This document shows, one piece after another, positions 17,363 through 25,015 of a stretch of DNA of 34,651 nucleotides (positions within the stretch are counted from its first letter, which is position 1; each line of letters starts with the position of its first letter). The notes under the pieces were generated by a model, which was given only the letters and a program-made list of their open reading frames with translations, was not told the DNA's origin and searched no databases. The translations under genes were made by a program, and so were the position numbers. The DNA is taken from NCBI GenBank assembly GCA_903913285.1, contig CAIWKO010000050.1, forward strand, positions 1 to 34,651, given 5' to 3'. The stretch is from an uncultured Bacteroidales bacterium (GTDB lineage: Bacteria; Bacteroidota; Bacteroidia; Bacteroidales; CAIWKO01).

Positions 17363-17605
17363 TTACACATTGTTTTCTAAAATAATTTCTTTCAGTTCTT
17401 TCACCGAAGGAACTCTGCCACTAACTGCCACTTTTCCGTTTATGATTAGCCCAGGTGTTCGCATAATTCCGTAAGACATAATTTTTGTGATATCTTCAAC
17501 TTTTTCAACATTGGCAGCAATATCCAATTCTGCCAAAGCATTGATGGTCGACTTTTCGAGAGTATTGCAGTTTACACAACCGGTTCCAAGAATTTTTATT
17601 TCCAT
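17363..17605 (-). CDS. arsE: ArsE-like small thioredoxin-fold protein
   Basis: An 80-residue protein of the TM0996/MTH895 redox-active disulfide family. The active-site C10-x2-C13 sits in GTGCVNCNTLEK, followed by the cis-Pro region TPGLIINGKVAVSGRVP. There is no signal peptide, so it should be cytoplasmic. It lies directly downstream of arsR with an 18-bp gap and upstream of arsF, the ArsE position. ArsE and ArsF are reported to act together in reduction of nitroaromatic arsenicals. Because the fold is shared by other small thiol proteins, the specific symbol depends on gene order. Confidence 0.85.
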   Translation of the reverse strand: MEIKILGTGCVNCNTLEKSTINALAELDIAANVEKVEDITKIMSYGIMRTPGLIINGKVAVSGRVPSVKELKEIILENNV

Positions 17606-17623
17606 AAGTTCAGCTATTAATTG

Positions 17624-17956
17624 TTATTTACAGACGTTTACTTTCGAACAACATTGTGAGAAGAATCTTTCGAATACTTTTTTGGCCATTTTCCAATTCT
17701 CGGTGTTGATACAGTATTTTACTTTAGGCGATTCAATGGTACCCTGGATCAATCCTGCGTTCTTTAGTTCCGTGAGATGTTGCGAAACCGTCGCCTTCGA
17801 TATAGGCAGCACTTCAAATATGTCGCCGAAGAAACACGTATCAAGTGAGGCCAGGTAATTTAAAATTGCTATACGTGCGGGATGTCCCATGGCTTTTGAG
17901 TACATTGCAACCAGTTTTTCATCTTCCGAATAGTCTGTTTTAACAGGTGTTGTCAT
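17624..17956 (-). CDS. arsR: ArsR-family arsenic-responsive repressor
   Basis: A 110-residue winged-helix regulator, first gene of the operon. The DNA-reading helix is PISKATVSQHLTELKNAGLI (residues 51-70) and the wing follows. Candidate As(III) ligands are the C-terminal C102-C103 and C109 (SQCCSKVNVCK). C41 and C82 are alternatives. The classic CVC-in-helix-4 motif of E. coli ArsR is absent, so inducer binding probably uses the C-terminal site, as in some other ArsR groups. It should repress the whole operon, itself included, by binding the palindrome at 18019-18036. Confidence 0.93.
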   Translation of the reverse strand: MTTPVKTDYSEDEKLVAMYSKAMGHPARIAILNYLASLDTCFFGDIFEVLPISKATVSQHLTELKNAGLIQGTIESPKVKYCINTENWKMAKKVFERFFSQCCSKVNVCK

Positions 17957-18018
17957 TTATTTTATTGTTTTATTATCATGGTTAAATAATTTGGTTGTTA
18001 TTCGTAAAACAACAAACA

Positions 18019-18036
18019 GTTCGCAAAATTACGAAC
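18019..18036. promoter_or_regulatory. Probable ArsR operator
   Basis: On the minus strand this reads GTTCGTAATTTTGCGAAC, a GTTCG-N8-CGAAC inverted repeat 63 bases before the arsR ATG. It contains the promoter -7 box TAATTTTG. A related TTCGTAA half-like element lies at 18001-18007. Bound ArsR would block RNA polymerase directly. Confidence 0.6.
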
Positions 18037-18053
18037 AATATTTTGATTCCAAA
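18024..18053 (-). promoter_or_regulatory. Promoter of the arsenic operon
   Basis: On the minus strand TTTG (18053-18050), an 18-base spacer and TAATTTTG (18031-18024) form a good Bacteroidota TTG-N17-23-TAnnTTTG promoter. The -7 box lies inside the GTTCG/CGAAC palindrome, consistent with ArsR repression and arsenic induction. Confidence 0.65.
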
Positions 18054-18099
18054 TAATTTCTCGAAATTTTTTTATTCAAGTTGTACCTTGATGATGAAT

Positions 18100-18265
18100 T
18101 TATTTTTGCTTTAACTCAGCGGGAGATGGGTTCAGATCGATGAGGTTAATGATATAGATGCTGCCATAAGCGGTAGATTTTAGCTGTATCAACAGCTGCT
18201 CACCCACATTAGCAATGATATGTTTGCCAATGGGACTGAAACTGCCATAACAATGAAAGGAACTT
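18100..18265 (-). pseudogene. Decayed gene fragment (C-terminus) between arsR and the serine hydrolase
   Basis: Just after the serine hydrolase stop, a different minus-strand frame stays open for about 55 codons. It reads HCYGSFSPIGKHIIANVGEQ, then LLIQLKSTAYGSIYIINLID, LNPSPAELKQK and a TAA at 18102-18100. It has no ATG in frame and looks like protein-coding sequence (alternating beta-strand pattern, moderate GC unlike the AT-rich flanks). It is probably the tail of a truncated gene. I do not recognise the family. Confidence 0.4.
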
Positions 18266-19360
18266 TTATTTAATCTTCATCTCATTGAAAGCAATTTCCG
18301 AAATATCTCCAACAAATTCCGGTAATTGATTCAGTTGATTCCCTTTGGACATTACCCCAAGCAAATACGGACGATTTCTTAGATAAACGATACCGAATTC
18401 GTGAAACTCAGCAACCCCGTTTTCTACTCTTTCGCCGAATTTATGTGCTACTTTTGTACTGGAGTCAACTCCTCTTAAGATTCCTTCTTTATAATTACAT
18501 TGAGTGAGCAGATTTAATGCATACAGCGACATTTTTTCGTTTAAATATGAAGCATTGTACAGTACCCTGAAAAAACGTGACATTGAATTTACATTAGCTA
18601 TAAAATTTTGTCCTTTGTCGCCATGATTCAAATTGTCGAATTTTATAGGTATATCAAAGTCTTTATTCAGCAGGTCGAATTTATGGTTATCAATATTATC
18701 AGCTAAAAGCCAAAATGCCTGATTATCGGAATAGACTATCATGTAATAAAGCAGATCTTCAACCGAATAACTTTTACCCGGGATCAAAGTTTTATCCTTG
18801 ATAGTTGCAGCATAGGTTCCCTTAATATTTTCTTTATATAAGAACTTTTTTTGAAGTAAGCCCGGTGCACTCTCGCTTTCTTTCAAATAAATGATCATTA
18901 AAGGCACTTTCATTAAACTGGCTGGGTCATACAATTCTTCGGGATTTATCTCAATGTGATTAGCAGTATTAAGGTCGTTGAGATACACAGATGCAGAAGA
19001 AATCGTTCCCTGCTTCTTTTTCTGTTCTATGTAGTTGTTGATCTTAGTTCTTACAGAAGCAAAATTTTGCTCATTGTTTATTTCAACAAGTAAGAGAGGT
19101 TTGATAAGACCTGTGTCATTTTCGCGTACGATTCTGGCACTTGCATCTGCTATCTCAAAATTTTGATTAATGACAGTGCTTGGCTTTTTGAATGTTTTTT
19201 GAGGATGATATAGAAAAAGACCAACGGAAAACAGGGGCAAGCACAATAGAATGAAAATATATAATGGTATAGGCTTCATTAATATTTTTTTTGCCCTGGG
19301 AGTTTCTTTTTTTGATGGTTTTTTGTTTTTAAGTGTTTCTTTAATTTTAGGACTGGACAT
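18266..19360 (-). CDS. Membrane-anchored serine beta-lactamase-fold hydrolase
   Basis: A 364-residue protein. A basic N-terminus (KKPSKKETPRAKK) is followed by one membrane helix at about 31-51, so the bulk lies in the periplasm. The class A beta-lactamase/PBP-type motifs are in order: S148-x2-K151 (ASLMK), SDN at 211-213 (IVYSDNQAFW), and K307-F-G309 (AHKFGER) in place of KTG. The usual Glu of the omega loop cannot be identified securely. Beta-lactamase activity is uncertain; a peptidase or cell-wall role is equally possible. It begins just before a 349-bp gene-free gap and has no operon partner on the same strand. Confidence 0.75.
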   Translation of the reverse strand: MSSPKIKETLKNKKPSKKETPRAKKILMKPIPLYIFILLCLPLFSVGLFLYHPQKTFKKPSTVINQNFEIADASARIVRENDTGLIKPLLLVEINNEQNFASVRTKINNYIEQKKKQGTISSASVYLNDLNTANHIEINPEELYDPASLMKVPLMIIYLKESESAPGLLQKKFLYKENIKGTYAATIKDKTLIPGKSYSVEDLLYYMIVYSDNQAFWLLADNIDNHKFDLLNKDFDIPIKFDNLNHGDKGQNFIANVNSMSRFFRVLYNASYLNEKMSLYALNLLTQCNYKEGILRGVDSSTKVAHKFGERVENGVAEFHEFGIVYLRNRPYLLGVMSKGNQLNQLPEFVGDISEIAFNEMKIK

Positions 19361-19709
19361 TACGAGGGACAGATTGAAAAGTTAGAAAATTAGTTAGTAG
19401 CATAAAGTGTGTATAGTTTGCCTATGCGTTGTACAGTATGTCTTATTATCGATTACAAAATTAAATGGATTATTTTGAACTAAGTTAGTTCAGGGAGGAC
19501 TTGGTATTATTGATTTGTATTGAATAGGTATGCGCTATACCCCAAATGACGGGTGTTTTGCTTCGATGTTAATGTTGTCATAAAGTTTTAGAATGAAAAG
19601 ATGTTAAATTAGTTTAAAGCAACAGCTTTAAGAAAATACTTTTGGATATGGATCGGCTGAAACTTGTTGTTCTTTTTATACTTCGTCCTGTATTGTCAAC
19701 TCTTGACGA
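19361..19709. other. Gene-free gap of about 350 bp
   Basis: AT-rich spacer between the serine hydrolase start and the end of the alkylation-repair gene. A plus-strand TACTTTTG box occurs at 19637-19644, but the only ORF downstream of it is a 42-codon frame running antisense into the repair gene, which I do not accept. Nothing else is supported. Confidence 0.5.
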
Positions 19710-20423
19710 CTACTTTTCCCTTGTATCTTTTAAAAGATTATCTTTCTTCAACATTCTTTTTATGGCAGTTGTGCCTTGAAGTTCTTTGACGGCATCATTG
19801 CCTATCCACCTCGCTGTTTTGTCGGTGCTGTTAGCTAAGGTTCTGCTTATCTCAAGTGCTTTGGCATATAAAATCATATCTCGTTTTCCAATCTGTCTCA
19901 AAGCCCAGTTCACAGCCTTGCACACAAAATTGCGCGGGTCGGTCGATTCACGCACAATAACAGGCAGAAACCCTTCAAAAACAGTATCTGGTAAATTCGT
20001 ACTATGCACGGCCAGACAGGCCATCATTACGAAGCCGGCCCGTTTCACATACTCTTCATCGCGAAAGGTCCATTCCATTAATTTTTTTAGTGCAAATGGA
20101 GTTTTATCGAACAAATTGCTGCAGCATTGGTCGCAGATATCCCACGAATCGAAATCCAGTACCCAAGCTTCCATTTGTTCTTCAGTTACTTGTGAAGCAT
20201 CGTCAACCATGGTAGCCAGCATGCGTGCTTCGTGAAATCCGCTATCCCATAGTTGTATAGCCAAAGGATGATCGTTCTGGTAATGTTTTGCAATGTCCCG
20301 CAAAAAAGGGAGAGAAACCCCGAAAGCTTTGAGTACTTTAATTCCATAGTGTTCCATACCTTTCACAGTGTTAGGGTTTGCGTTGGCATGCAGGGTAGAA
20401 ATAATATTTTCGAAGTTGTTCAT
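19710..20423 (-). CDS. AlkD-like DNA alkylation repair protein (HEAT-like glycosylase family)
   Basis: A 237-residue, all-helical protein of the DNA alkylation repair family (AlkC/AlkD-like HEAT repeats). Telltale segments are LPFLRDIAKHY, the WVLDFDSWDICDQCC region with D-W, EWTFRDEEYVKRAGFVMMA, and NFVCKAVNWALRQIGKRD. AlkD removes bulky or cationic alkylated bases such as N3- and N7-alkylpurines without base flipping. Its ATG (20423-20421) abuts the stop of the propeller gene with no gap, so translation is coupled in the gldB operon. The functional connection to GldB is unclear. Confidence 0.88.
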   Translation of the reverse strand: MNNFENIISTLHANANPNTVKGMEHYGIKVLKAFGVSLPFLRDIAKHYQNDHPLAIQLWDSGFHEARMLATMVDDASQVTEEQMEAWVLDFDSWDICDQCCSNLFDKTPFALKKLMEWTFRDEEYVKRAGFVMMACLAVHSTNLPDTVFEGFLPVIVRESTDPRNFVCKAVNWALRQIGKRDMILYAKALEISRTLANSTDKTARWIGNDAVKELQGTTAIKRMLKKDNLLKDTREK

Positions 20424-21410
20424 TTATCTGATCATTAATAGTCCATCGTTGGTTGCGAACCATATTCGATTCTGCGAATCGGCGGCAATTTTATTTACAA
20501 AATAACTCGGCACACACGAATTAGTTGGCATAAATGAATTCCACACACCATGCTCGTTGCGTGTAACTCCCATTGAAGTGGCAAACCATTGGATATTGAA
20601 TTTGTCGACCAATAGGGTGTAGTTGCAGAATTTAGGCAGTCCCGAGTTTTCCGAAGTATAAATTGTCCAAATGTTGTTTTCGATTTTGATCAATCCGCTC
20701 CAGTAAACCACCCATACAATTCCCGAATTATCGCAATAAACATAATTCACCTGACTGTTCGGCAATTTTGAATTTAAGGGATTGAAAACTGTCCAGTTCG
20801 CTCCGTCGAATTTGGCCAAACCATTGTTGGTCGCTATCCATTTATTATTTTCCTTGTCCACCGCTACCGCATAAAGTTCGTCATAACTGATCCCCATATC
20901 CTTGCTCTTATAAATCGTCCAGGTTTTTCCGTCAAAGGAACTAAGTTCTTTTTCGGTTACGATCCAGAGCATTTCATTTTTATCCTGTGCAATGGAAACC
21001 ACGTGAGGGTTCGGCAACGGAGAATTCATAGGGGAATAGTTCGTCCAGCTCTTGTTGTCAAATTTGTAGAGGCCATGATAGCGTGTACCGAACCATTTAA
21101 TATTATTTACATCAGCAAAAATAGTTGTAACAAACCGGTCATTCAATCCCGAATTGGTTGAATCATAAACTTTAAAAACGCCGTTAAAAACATCTCCGTT
21201 AAACTCAACCAGTTTTCCGCCAAAAAAACAGTCGCCTGTGGCAAACCACACATGGTCATTCAGGTCAGTAGCAACAGTTTTAATAATGTTGTCGGGTATC
21301 TTCGAGGTGTTGGTGTCGAAAACTGTACACTGAATCACAACATCCTTATTTTGAGACATCAGAACTCTGCTCATAAGGAGTATTGGCAAACACCATAATA
21401 GTTTTCTCAT
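20424..21410 (-). CDS. Secreted beta-propeller protein (two-component-regulator propeller repeats)
   Basis: A 328-residue protein with signal peptide MRKLLWCLPILLMSRVLMSQ. About six propeller repeats follow, each of about 45 residues, with the pattern IWFAT..GLxxFDGxxWTxYxxxNSxLPN (for example HVWFATGDC, IKWFGTRYHGLYKFDNKSW, NKWIATNNGLAKFDGANW, NRIWFATNDGLLMIR at the end). These are reg_prop repeats of hybrid two-component sensors, but here they stand alone with no kinase or membrane segment. The ATG at 21410 overlaps the gldB stop (ATGA). An upstream in-frame start at 21527 would bury the signal peptide and lies within gldB. Confidence 0.75.
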   Translation of the reverse strand: MRKLLWCLPILLMSRVLMSQNKDVVIQCTVFDTNTSKIPDNIIKTVATDLNDHVWFATGDCFFGGKLVEFNGDVFNGVFKVYDSTNSGLNDRFVTTIFADVNNIKWFGTRYHGLYKFDNKSWTNYSPMNSPLPNPHVVSIAQDKNEMLWIVTEKELSSFDGKTWTIYKSKDMGISYDELYAVAVDKENNKWIATNNGLAKFDGANWTVFNPLNSKLPNSQVNYVYCDNSGIVWVVYWSGLIKIENNIWTIYTSENSGLPKFCNYTLLVDKFNIQWFATSMGVTRNEHGVWNSFMPTNSCVPSYFVNKIAADSQNRIWFATNDGLLMIR

Positions 21411-22420
21411 AATTTCTTTGGTTTGTACTTCGACATATTCAGTATCTTCTGTGCATCTTTTTCTTCGATCATTTTCTTGACTGGAAACTCCGGATTGTTG
21501 TGCATAAATTCTCTCACAATGCGCCATCCCACCCAGGCTCCTGTGCGTCCGGGCGAAGTCTTCGAAAAAGAGGTAGTGAAAGGCCCCGGTTCAAAAAACT
21601 TCATGGTGGTATTGTTGTCTTTGCTGTATAGCAATTTGTTGTCGATAAAAAATGCCCACATTTTGGCTTCATTGTCGTAGCACCAATCCAGTTGTTTCTT
21701 CGAGTATTTTATCTTGATGGTGTCGTTTAATTGAGGAAGCATGGCATCGATAAAATATAACTTTTTGCCATTATAAACCATATTGTCGAGGCAGGTTCCT
21801 TCTTTGGTATCAGTATAGCAATAAAATTCTGCCATAGCATTGATGCAATCCCGGGTAATATATTCGCCCGACATGCCGTATTTGATGAACTGTGGCAAAC
21901 CGTAAGTGTTATATAATTTGTAATCAGGCCCCAGATACATGTCCAAAGCGATCATTAAAACGGAATCAGCATAGATGATGGGATTTTCGAAATCCATACC
22001 GCATACATAGGTATAAACCTTAGGTATCTTACGGTCGGGGAAGTAATATTTAAAATAAGATAATGCTGCAGAAAGCTGGCGTTCCAGATTGCTCAGGTCG
22101 GGGAATTTCTTTTGGACTTCTTTATAATTTTCAACCATCTGCGGGTCGTTGATGTAGTTCGAAAGTTGCTTGATATTGGCATTATCGGTGAGGTCGGCAT
22201 CCAGAAAGAATTTGAATTCGGGTTTTATCCTGATCAGTTCGTTTTGCAGGTCGTTCTTGTTGAGGTTGAATAATGCTTTTTCGTACCGTTTTATTTTGAT
22301 CTTCACAATGGTATCGATCTTTGGATCTGCAATTTTTTCCTCTTTTGGATGTTTACAACTGCACGAGATAATAGTTATGCTGATGAAGGTTAGAATGCAG
22401 AATTTTAATATACGGATCAT
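21407..22420 (-). CDS. gldB: Gliding motility/T9SS lipoprotein GldB
   Basis: A 337-residue lipoprotein with signal and lipobox (TIISC, Cys20). The sequence fits GldB: IKRYEKALFNLNKNDLQNEL near 45-64, then IVYADSVLMIALDMYLGPDY-like and AWVGWRIVREFMHNNPE near 300. GldB is needed for gliding and for type IX secretion in Flavobacterium. Its presence fits the T9SS-tailed beta-helix protein in this window. It starts the minus-strand operon gldB-propeller-alkD. As in Flavobacterium, nadE is nearby, though here it is divergent with a beta-barrel gene in between. Confidence 0.88.
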   Translation of the reverse strand: MIRILKFCILTFISITIISCSCKHPKEEKIADPKIDTIVKIKIKRYEKALFNLNKNDLQNELIRIKPEFKFFLDADLTDNANIKQLSNYINDPQMVENYKEVQKKFPDLSNLERQLSAALSYFKYYFPDRKIPKVYTYVCGMDFENPIIYADSVLMIALDMYLGPDYKLYNTYGLPQFIKYGMSGEYITRDCINAMAEFYCYTDTKEGTCLDNMVYNGKKLYFIDAMLPQLNDTIKIKYSKKQLDWCYDNEAKMWAFFIDNKLLYSKDNNTTMKFFEPGPFTTSFSKTSPGRTGAWVGWRIVREFMHNNPEFPVKKMIEEKDAQKILNMSKYKPKKL

Positions 22421-22520
22421 AAGAACAAGGTGTTAAAGAGTTATTGCAACCAGCAGGATTTGTTGGGTAACATGTTCACAAAATTATAATTATAATCGGT
22501 TTTATCATGCTATATTGTAT

Positions 22521-22528
22521 TATTTTTG
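22521..22528 (+). promoter_or_regulatory. -7 box of the beta-barrel/nadE operon
   Basis: TATTTTTG matches TAnnTTTG, 15 bases before the ATG at 22544. A degenerate GTTT lies about 18 bases upstream. The TTG at 22526 that could be read as a start is part of this box. Confidence 0.5.
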
Positions 22529-22543
22529 TCAAAATTTTATGAA

Positions 22544-23251
22544 ATGAGAAGTTATAAATGCCTGTTAGTTATTAGTATTTTGTTAGTAGTAACTCTAAAA
22601 CTTGATGCACAACGTTCGTTCAATTTTGGCTTACATGCTGCACCCAACATTAGCTGGATAAAACCCGACGTGAGCGGCGAAGTATACAAATCCGACGGTT
22701 CAACCGAACATATCAGCTATGGTGCCGATTTTAATAAGTTTTTTATCGCCAATTTAGGCATCGGTACCGGGGTGAATGTGGTTTATACAGGCGGAAAGCT
22801 GCAATATCATACTGCTATGGCTGTCAACAGCACTGTTGATACAGGTATATTATCGCGCAAAGTAAAGCTTCAATATCTTGAAATCCCCTTGGTTCTGATT
22901 GGCACCACGGGCGATTTGCTTGGCAAATTCTCTATCTACGGCAAATTTGGTCTGGGCACATCCTTTAAATTAAAAGCAAAAGCCGACGACAGTTTTTTGG
23001 CTGATAACGCAACCGACCCTATACTGACAACCGACAGGAACATTGGTCCGGATGTTAGTTTTTTCCGCGAGTCTATGATCATCGGTTTGGGCGGCACCTA
23101 TAAAATTGCCAAGATCATTTCGGTTCACGGATGCATTACCTATAACAATGATTTTACCGACATACTCACCGGAAAGAATGGTGCGAATACTTCCATCAAA
23201 GAGAACGGAAAAGTGAATTACGTTGAGTTGTCGCTCGGCGTGTTGTTCTAA
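22544..23251 (+). CDS. Outer-membrane beta-barrel protein (OMP_b-brl_2/PorT-like)
   Basis: A 235-residue protein with signal peptide MRSYKCLLVISILLVVTLKL ending at DAQ. Eight or so amphipathic strands follow (FNFGLHAAPNISWI, FIANLGIGTGVNVVYTGGK, VKLQYLEIPLVLIG, ...VNYVELSLGVLF at the C-terminus with terminal Phe). This is the outer_membrane_beta-barrel_2 layout shared with PorT, a T9SS assembly factor, but a specific PorT label is not secure. The ATG at 22544 is preferred because a signal peptide follows it directly. It is 12 bp upstream of nadE and divergent from gldB. Confidence 0.75.
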   Translation: MRSYKCLLVISILLVVTLKLDAQRSFNFGLHAAPNISWIKPDVSGEVYKSDGSTEHISYGADFNKFFIANLGIGTGVNVVYTGGKLQYHTAMAVNSTVDTGILSRKVKLQYLEIPLVLIGTTGDLLGKFSIYGKFGLGTSFKLKAKADDSFLADNATDPILTTDRNIGPDVSFFRESMIIGLGGTYKIAKIISVHGCITYNNDFTDILTGKNGANTSIKENGKVNYVELSLGVLF

Positions 23252-23263
23252 ACCGAACTAAGC

Positions 23264-24892
23264 ATGAAAATTGCGCTTGCACAACAGAATTTTCATATCG
23301 GCAACTTTGAGCTGAACGGATCTAAAATTATTTCTGCAATTCAGCAAGCCAAACAGCAGGGTGCCGACCTTATCGTGTTTCCCGAGTTGGCTGTGAGCGG
23401 ATATCCTCCCCGCGATTTTCTCGAATTCTACGATTTTATTGAGCGTTGCGAAAAAACCATTCATGAAATCTCTGCCGAAGCAAATGGCATTGCTGTCGTC
23501 GTGGGCACTCCTTCGGTCAACAATAATTCTGCAGGTAAACGCCTTTTCAATTCGGCGTATTTTATTACTGATAAAAAAGTAACATTCATTCAGCATAAAT
23601 CCTTGCTCCCCAACTACGATATTTTCGACGAATACCGCTATTTCGAACCCAATCGCGATTTCGGTATTGTTGAATATAAAGGCAAACGAATTGCCCTAAC
23701 CATTTGCGAGGACCTGTGGAATACTTGTCCCGACCCCATGTATATGATGAAACCCATGGACGAACTCTCGAAACTTAAGCCTGACCTGCTCATCAACATC
23801 GCTGCTTCGCCTTTCGATTATTCGCATCAACACCAACGCAGAGCTGTGCTTCAGGCAAATGCGGTCAAATATGCTTTGCCCGTGGTATATGTCAATCATG
23901 TGGGGGCGCAAACCGAACTCATTTTCGACGGGGGCTCGATGGTGCTCGATGCCAAAGGAAATACACTGCTTGAGTTTCCGTTCTTCGAAGAAACTATAGT
24001 CTATTACGATACCGGACAAAGCTATCCGATAACCGAAGTAGCAGAACCTTCAAAAACAGAGTTGATCTATCGCGCACTCATACTCGGTGTGAAAGATTAT
24101 TTCCAAAAAATGGGTTTCACCAAAGCCGTCGTGGGTCTTTCGGGGGGCATCGATTCGGCACTCACTTTAGTCATCGCCAAAGAAGCACTCGGCTATCAGA
24201 ATGTATTGGCAGTTCTCATGCCTTCGCAGTTCTCGTCCGACCATTCGGTGAACGATGCACTCCAGTTAGTTAAAAATCTTGATTGTCCGCATACTATTAT
24301 CCCTATCGAACCCATGTTCCAATCGTTCAGCACGGCCCTGCATCCCATGTTTCAAAACGAGAAATTCAACATTACGGAAGAAAACATACAGGCTCGCATA
24401 CGGGCGGTGCTGCTGATGGCAATTTCGAACAAATTCGGACACATTTTGCTCAATACCTCCAACAAAAGCGAAGCTGCCGTGGGCTATGGAACCCTTTATG
24501 GCGATATGTGCGGAGGTTTGTCTGTGATAGGCGATGTGTATAAAACGCAGGTATACGAATTGGCCCGATTGGTGAATGCCAAACACGAAATCATTCCCAA
24601 CAATACCATCACCAAACCCCCTTCGGCCGAATTGCGTCCCGACCAGAAAGATTCCGATTCGCTGCCCGAATATGAAATATTAGACGAAATACTCTATAAA
24701 TACATCGAGCAGCGCCTCGGCCCCAACGAACTCATCGCGCTGGGCTATGATGCTGCCACGGTGCAGCGCATCCTGAAACTTGTGAATACCAGCGAATACA
24801 AACGCTACCAAACGCCGCCCATCCTGCGTGTTTCGCCCAAAGCCTTCGGCATGGGACGCAGAATGCCTATAGTAGGGAAGTATTTATCGTAA
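23264..24892 (+). CDS. nadE: Glutamine-dependent NAD+ synthetase NadE
   Basis: A 542-residue two-domain enzyme. The N-terminal nitrilase-fold glutaminase (about 1-260) has the catalytic Glu-Lys-Cys triad E41 (FPELAVSGYPPRD), K112 (HKSLLPNYDIF) and C148 (TICEDLW). The C-terminal ATP-pyrophosphatase domain begins with the P-loop SGGIDS at 293-298 and includes NKSEAAVGYGTLYGDMCGG and the PSAELRPDQKD segment. It amidates nicotinic acid adenine dinucleotide to NAD+. It is probably co-transcribed with the upstream beta-barrel gene. Confidence 0.97.
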   Translation: MKIALAQQNFHIGNFELNGSKIISAIQQAKQQGADLIVFPELAVSGYPPRDFLEFYDFIERCEKTIHEISAEANGIAVVVGTPSVNNNSAGKRLFNSAYFITDKKVTFIQHKSLLPNYDIFDEYRYFEPNRDFGIVEYKGKRIALTICEDLWNTCPDPMYMMKPMDELSKLKPDLLINIAASPFDYSHQHQRRAVLQANAVKYALPVVYVNHVGAQTELIFDGGSMVLDAKGNTLLEFPFFEETIVYYDTGQSYPITEVAEPSKTELIYRALILGVKDYFQKMGFTKAVVGLSGGIDSALTLVIAKEALGYQNVLAVLMPSQFSSDHSVNDALQLVKNLDCPHTIIPIEPMFQSFSTALHPMFQNEKFNITEENIQARIRAVLLMAISNKFGHILLNTSNKSEAAVGYGTLYGDMCGGLSVIGDVYKTQVYELARLVNAKHEIIPNNTITKPPSAELRPDQKDSDSLPEYEILDEILYKYIEQRLGPNELIALGYDAATVQRILKLVNTSEYKRYQTPPILRVSPKAFGMGRRMPIVGKYLS

Positions 24893-25015
24893 GAAATTCC
24901 AAAGTAAGAAGTTGTAAGTCAGAATGATATCATAGTTGAGTTAAAGAAAAAAAATATTGATACCTTCCACTTTTCCTTCCATTCATGATTTCTTTAGATT
25001 CCTATCAACCCTATC

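Noticed and set aside
18266-19360. Serine hydrolase called as a true class A beta-lactamase
   Set aside because: The SxxK, SDN and KxG motifs are present, but the third is KFG rather than KTG and the omega-loop Glu is not clear, so resistance to beta-lactams is not supported.
19652-19780. 42-codon plus-strand frame after a TACTTTTG box at 19637
   Set aside because: It runs antisense into the AlkD-like gene and has no recognisable features.
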